Part shown: positions 61,621 through 64,000 of the stretch, piece by piece
Layout: each line of letters starts with the position of its first letter
How positions within the stretch are numbered: the stretch's first letter is position 1
NCBI GenBank assembly: GCA_023441055.1
Contig: JAEZQY010000041.1
Location: forward strand, 1 to 64,000
Source: Bacillota bacterium
GTDB taxonomy: Bacteria > Bacillota > Bacilli > Paenibacillales > UBA4045
DNA: 64,000 bases
Reading direction: 5' to 3'
Translations under genes and position numbers: made by a program
The notes under the pieces: model-generated
What the model saw: the letters and a program-made list of their open reading frames with translations, nothing else
What the model was told of the DNA's origin: nothing
Databases searched by the model: none

Positions 61621-63355
61621 CGCGATCATCTCCTCCGTTCATTGGGATGAGCATCCGAACGACAAAACCACTTGGCTGGCCACAAGCAAATTCAAGCTTG
61701 GCTGCATCACCATAACGCAGCTTCAAGCGGCGATGCACATTCCAGATGCCCAGATGCTGATCGGCGGAGTCTGTCCGCCAGCTATCTTCTTGCAGTTTAG
61801 CCAACCTGGCTGGATCCATGCCGCGGCCATTATCGCTGATCTGCACTTCATAACCATGATCGGGTTGCTCCTCGGACCGCCTCACACTTACTCGAATATA
61901 GAACAAGTCATCATTCATCTGCAGACCATGAATAACCGCATTCTCGACGAAGGGTTGAATAATTAAGGGAAGGATACTCGCTTCCTCTAGACCCGGCTCC
62001 AGATTAGTCTCATAACGCAGATGCTGCGGAAACCGAAGCTGTTGAATTTCCAAGTAGCTCTCAATATGCTTCATCTCTTGCGAGACATTCACCATAGATT
62101 TATTAGTGCGTGTAATGAATCGGAAGTAATTGGCGAGGTGAGTAGACAGCTTCTTGATGACGTCATTCTTCTTTAATTCTGCCAGATTATAGATAACATT
62201 GATTGAATTCAGCAGGAAGTGCGGATTAATCTGGACCTGCAGATGCCTCATCTCGGCTTGCTGCGTTCGAATTTGTTCCTCATACACATTGATCTTCAGA
62301 CCTTGAATCTGGTCGACCATCCCATTGAACGTTTCATTAATCATCATAAACTCTCTCGTCTTGTCGTTATGGAGCCGCGTCTCCAATTCACCTTGCCTAA
62401 TGCGACGCATCCCTGTAATCAGTTGCCGCATAGGCTTGAGCAGCACATTCTGTAAGAGAATCAAGTAGAATACCAGAATCATAAAACCTGCTAACGGTAT
62501 AATGAATATCAATCTCTGAAAATAAGGCAGTCTCTGAAGCAGAATGCTCTCAGGAATCAGCACAGCCAGATGAAGATCCGCATATTGGGACTTCGCCTCC
62601 ACGAGCAAGTAATCAATTCCCATAGTGAGCGTGCTATACAGCTCTGTCTCACCTGGGAGCATTAATCGATAATCAGGTTTATTCATCTCGGGAATCGCTA
62701 CATCTGTCAATGGCACACCTTGATTAGATACCAAGAACGCCTGTCCTTGATGTCCAAGCTCCAGAAAGCTCAGCGGCATCAACAGATTGCTGACATCCAC
62801 CCAGACTCCCACGATTTGATTAAACTCAGTCCGAACTAATCGGATGAGTGCTGATTCGCCCTCACGATGTATCAATATCCATTGTCTGACCTCGAGCTCG
62901 GTCGGCTCACGCCCCTCTATGTAATGAATGAGCGAGGACTTCACCGACTCTATTCGCTCTAGGTGGTTGCCCATGAAGTTTGTGTATAACAGATCTTGAT
63001 TTGGAATGGAGTACACGAAGATCATATTAGCGTTCTTCAGATTAATTATATCCGCATTCATCTGATTCCAGGTGCGCGCTCTCGCAAGCATCGTATCATT
63101 ATCATTCGGATAGTTCACACTGATTCGAGATAGATCCGAATTCCGCAGCACGAATGTATATAAGTAATTGTCAATGCTCTCGAAGGTGCTGTCGATCTGC
63201 GTCATATACATCGATAGCAAATTCTTATTCGATTGTCCCGCTTGGGTGCGTACAACATCCATTGCATAGTAATTGTTATACATCAGGAAGATGAACATCG
63301 GGATCGTGACCGCACAGAAGCCGATAATTAGGTTCGTTCGCAGAGAGCCCTTCAT
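61613..63355 (-). CDS. YesM-type sensor histidine kinase
   Basis: A 580-residue intact kinase with one N-terminal membrane segment (LIIGFCAVTIPMFIFLMYNN), a large Cache-like outside domain and a second membrane segment near residue 285. HAMP, the His_kinase box VQINPHFLLNSINVIYNL and a HATPase domain (ISDNGRGMDPARL) follow. GGAAGGGTGG lies upstream of the ATG. In contrast to the frameshifted relative at 19873, this pair looks functional. It likely senses the ligand of the transporter at 56371-59826. Confidence 0.94.
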   Translation of the reverse strand: MKGSLRTNLIIGFCAVTIPMFIFLMYNNYYAMDVVRTQAGQSNKNLLSMYMTQIDSTFESIDNYLYTFVLRNSDLSRISVNYPNDNDTMLARARTWNQMNADIINLKNANMIFVYSIPNQDLLYTNFMGNHLERIESVKSSLIHYIEGREPTELEVRQWILIHREGESALIRLVRTEFNQIVGVWVDVSNLLMPLSFLELGHQGQAFLVSNQGVPLTDVAIPEMNKPDYRLMLPGETELYSTLTMGIDYLLVEAKSQYADLHLAVLIPESILLQRLPYFQRLIFIIPLAGFMILVFYLILLQNVLLKPMRQLITGMRRIRQGELETRLHNDKTREFMMINETFNGMVDQIQGLKINVYEEQIRTQQAEMRHLQVQINPHFLLNSINVIYNLAELKKNDVIKKLSTHLANYFRFITRTNKSMVNVSQEMKHIESYLEIQQLRFPQHLRYETNLEPGLEEASILPLIIQPFVENAVIHGLQMNDDLFYIRVSVRRSEEQPDHGYEVQISDNGRGMDPARLAKLQEDSWRTDSADQHLGIWNVHRRLKLRYGDAAKLEFACGQPSGFVVRMLIPMNGGDDRDV

Positions 63356-63512
63356 GCGGCAGCACCACCCTTCCTGTTTTTCTCATTATACGAAGGATTA
63401 CCTAGACAATCAATGAATTTCAAATGCCGAAAAGGACTGCAACAGGTCACTTACCTCTCACCTGTCACAGCCCCGAAATGCTTGAATTAACAAGTCGTCT
63501 ACGTACGGTTTT

Positions 63513-64000
63513 CTATACAACTGCGCTTAAGAATAGATCCAACGAGGCTTCAACCTCATTGGCGACTAGCTCCACGAAGTCACCATACTCCCTTGTTGTA
63601 TGTGCTTTATCTAAGGCGTTGTAATACGCTAAACGATTTTCTACGCGAATAATAATAGGTGGATAGCCCGATTTCATCAGCTCTAAGTTTAACAGTAATC
63701 TCGACGTACGCCCGTTGCCATCAATAAATGGGTGAATGCCAACAATAATAGCATGCATCATGGCTCCACGAACAACTGGATGCAATTGTTGCGCTTCCCC
63801 GTCATACCACACGATCAAAGCATCCATTTGCTCTTGAATGTTTAGCGGCGGTAGAGGTGTATGCGCTGCACCAGAGATAATCACCTGCTGATCGCGATAC
63901 ACGCCCGCATATCGATCATCAATTCCTTTTAAATACGATGCGGTGTACGTTTTTAATTTGCCACTCTGAAAAGGGCTCTTCTTCTCGTACAATATCTTCA
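63513..64000 (-). CDS. Fic/DOC family protein, C-terminal part (partial)
   Basis: The frame is open to the window end, so the N-terminus lies outside. The 160 visible residues carry the Fic active-site motif HPFIDGNGRTSR, whose His and Arg are needed to transfer AMP to a hydroxyl side chain, preceded by the flap-like segment SGAAHTPLPPLNIQEQM. The domain arrangement suits a class II type in which an N-terminal inhibitory helix would precede. Partner and target are unknown. The 157 bases after it (63356-63512) show no further gene. Confidence 0.9.
   Translation of the reverse strand, partial: KILYEKKSPFQSGKLKTYTASYLKGIDDRYAGVYRDQQVIISGAAHTPLPPLNIQEQMDALIVWYDGEAQQLHPVVRGAMMHAIIVGIHPFIDGNGRTSRLLLNLELMKSGYPPIIIRVENRLAYYNALDKAHTTREYGDFVELVANEVEASLDLFLSAVV

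Overview
The window looks like chromosomal DNA of a Paenibacillus-type member of the Bacillota. Supporting this are several YesM/YesN two-component systems paired with LplB/LplC-type sugar ABC transporters, a giant S-layer-homology surface protein, tandem GH31 glucosyltransferases of the cycloalternan type, strong Shine-Dalgarno sites, and guaA next to uvsE. No rRNA, tRNA or CRISPR array was seen. Most genes are on the minus strand.

Left part (1-7500): the window opens inside an IS3-family element. Beyond its right end lies a small AT-rich island (about 1075-4918) holding an AAA ATPase gene and a subtilisin-like protease gene that overlap. The island is bounded by two copies of the 3' end of guaA: the functional one in the intact gene (4916-6454) and a decayed copy at 1075-1253. 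The first 67 bases are identical in the two copies and the rest carries mostly synonymous changes, as expected for an element integrated at the guaA 3' end. No integrase is visible. uvsE follows guaA.

Metabolic block 1 (7600-17300): a two-component system, then an operon for a ManA-like isomerase, a NitT/TauT-type ABC importer and a cytoplasmic formylglycine sulfatase. This reads as an organosulfate uptake and desulfation module. A short repeat of the end of the neighbouring flavoprotein gene lies on both sides of it. Metabolic block 2 (17400-29300): an amidohydrolase with a Rieske ferredoxin and an AraC regulator on the plus strand, facing an operon for two flavoproteins (one fused to HEAT-like repeats), an ABC sugar-type importer and a YesN/YesM pair whose kinase is frameshifted.

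Middle (29400-42000): a MoxR / DUF58 / transglutaminase cluster. Upstream of it is a 1616-residue SLH surface protein with BspA-type leucine-rich repeats and eight near-identical 90-residue domains. A 7TM histidine kinase and a SARP-type response regulator follow on the plus strand.

Right part (42000-64000): ctsZ-like and ctsY-like secreted GH31 enzymes, which together would make the cyclic tetrasaccharide cycloalternan. Next come an orphan lipoprotein and an ABC-2 exporter operon that is decaying: one permease is split by a TnpB-only IS200/IS605 element and also has a stop codon, and the second has an internal deletion. A Gfo/Idh/MocA dehydrogenase, an unusual intergenic repeat cluster, a second complete sugar ABC transporter with its own YesMN pair, and a partial Fic protein end the window.
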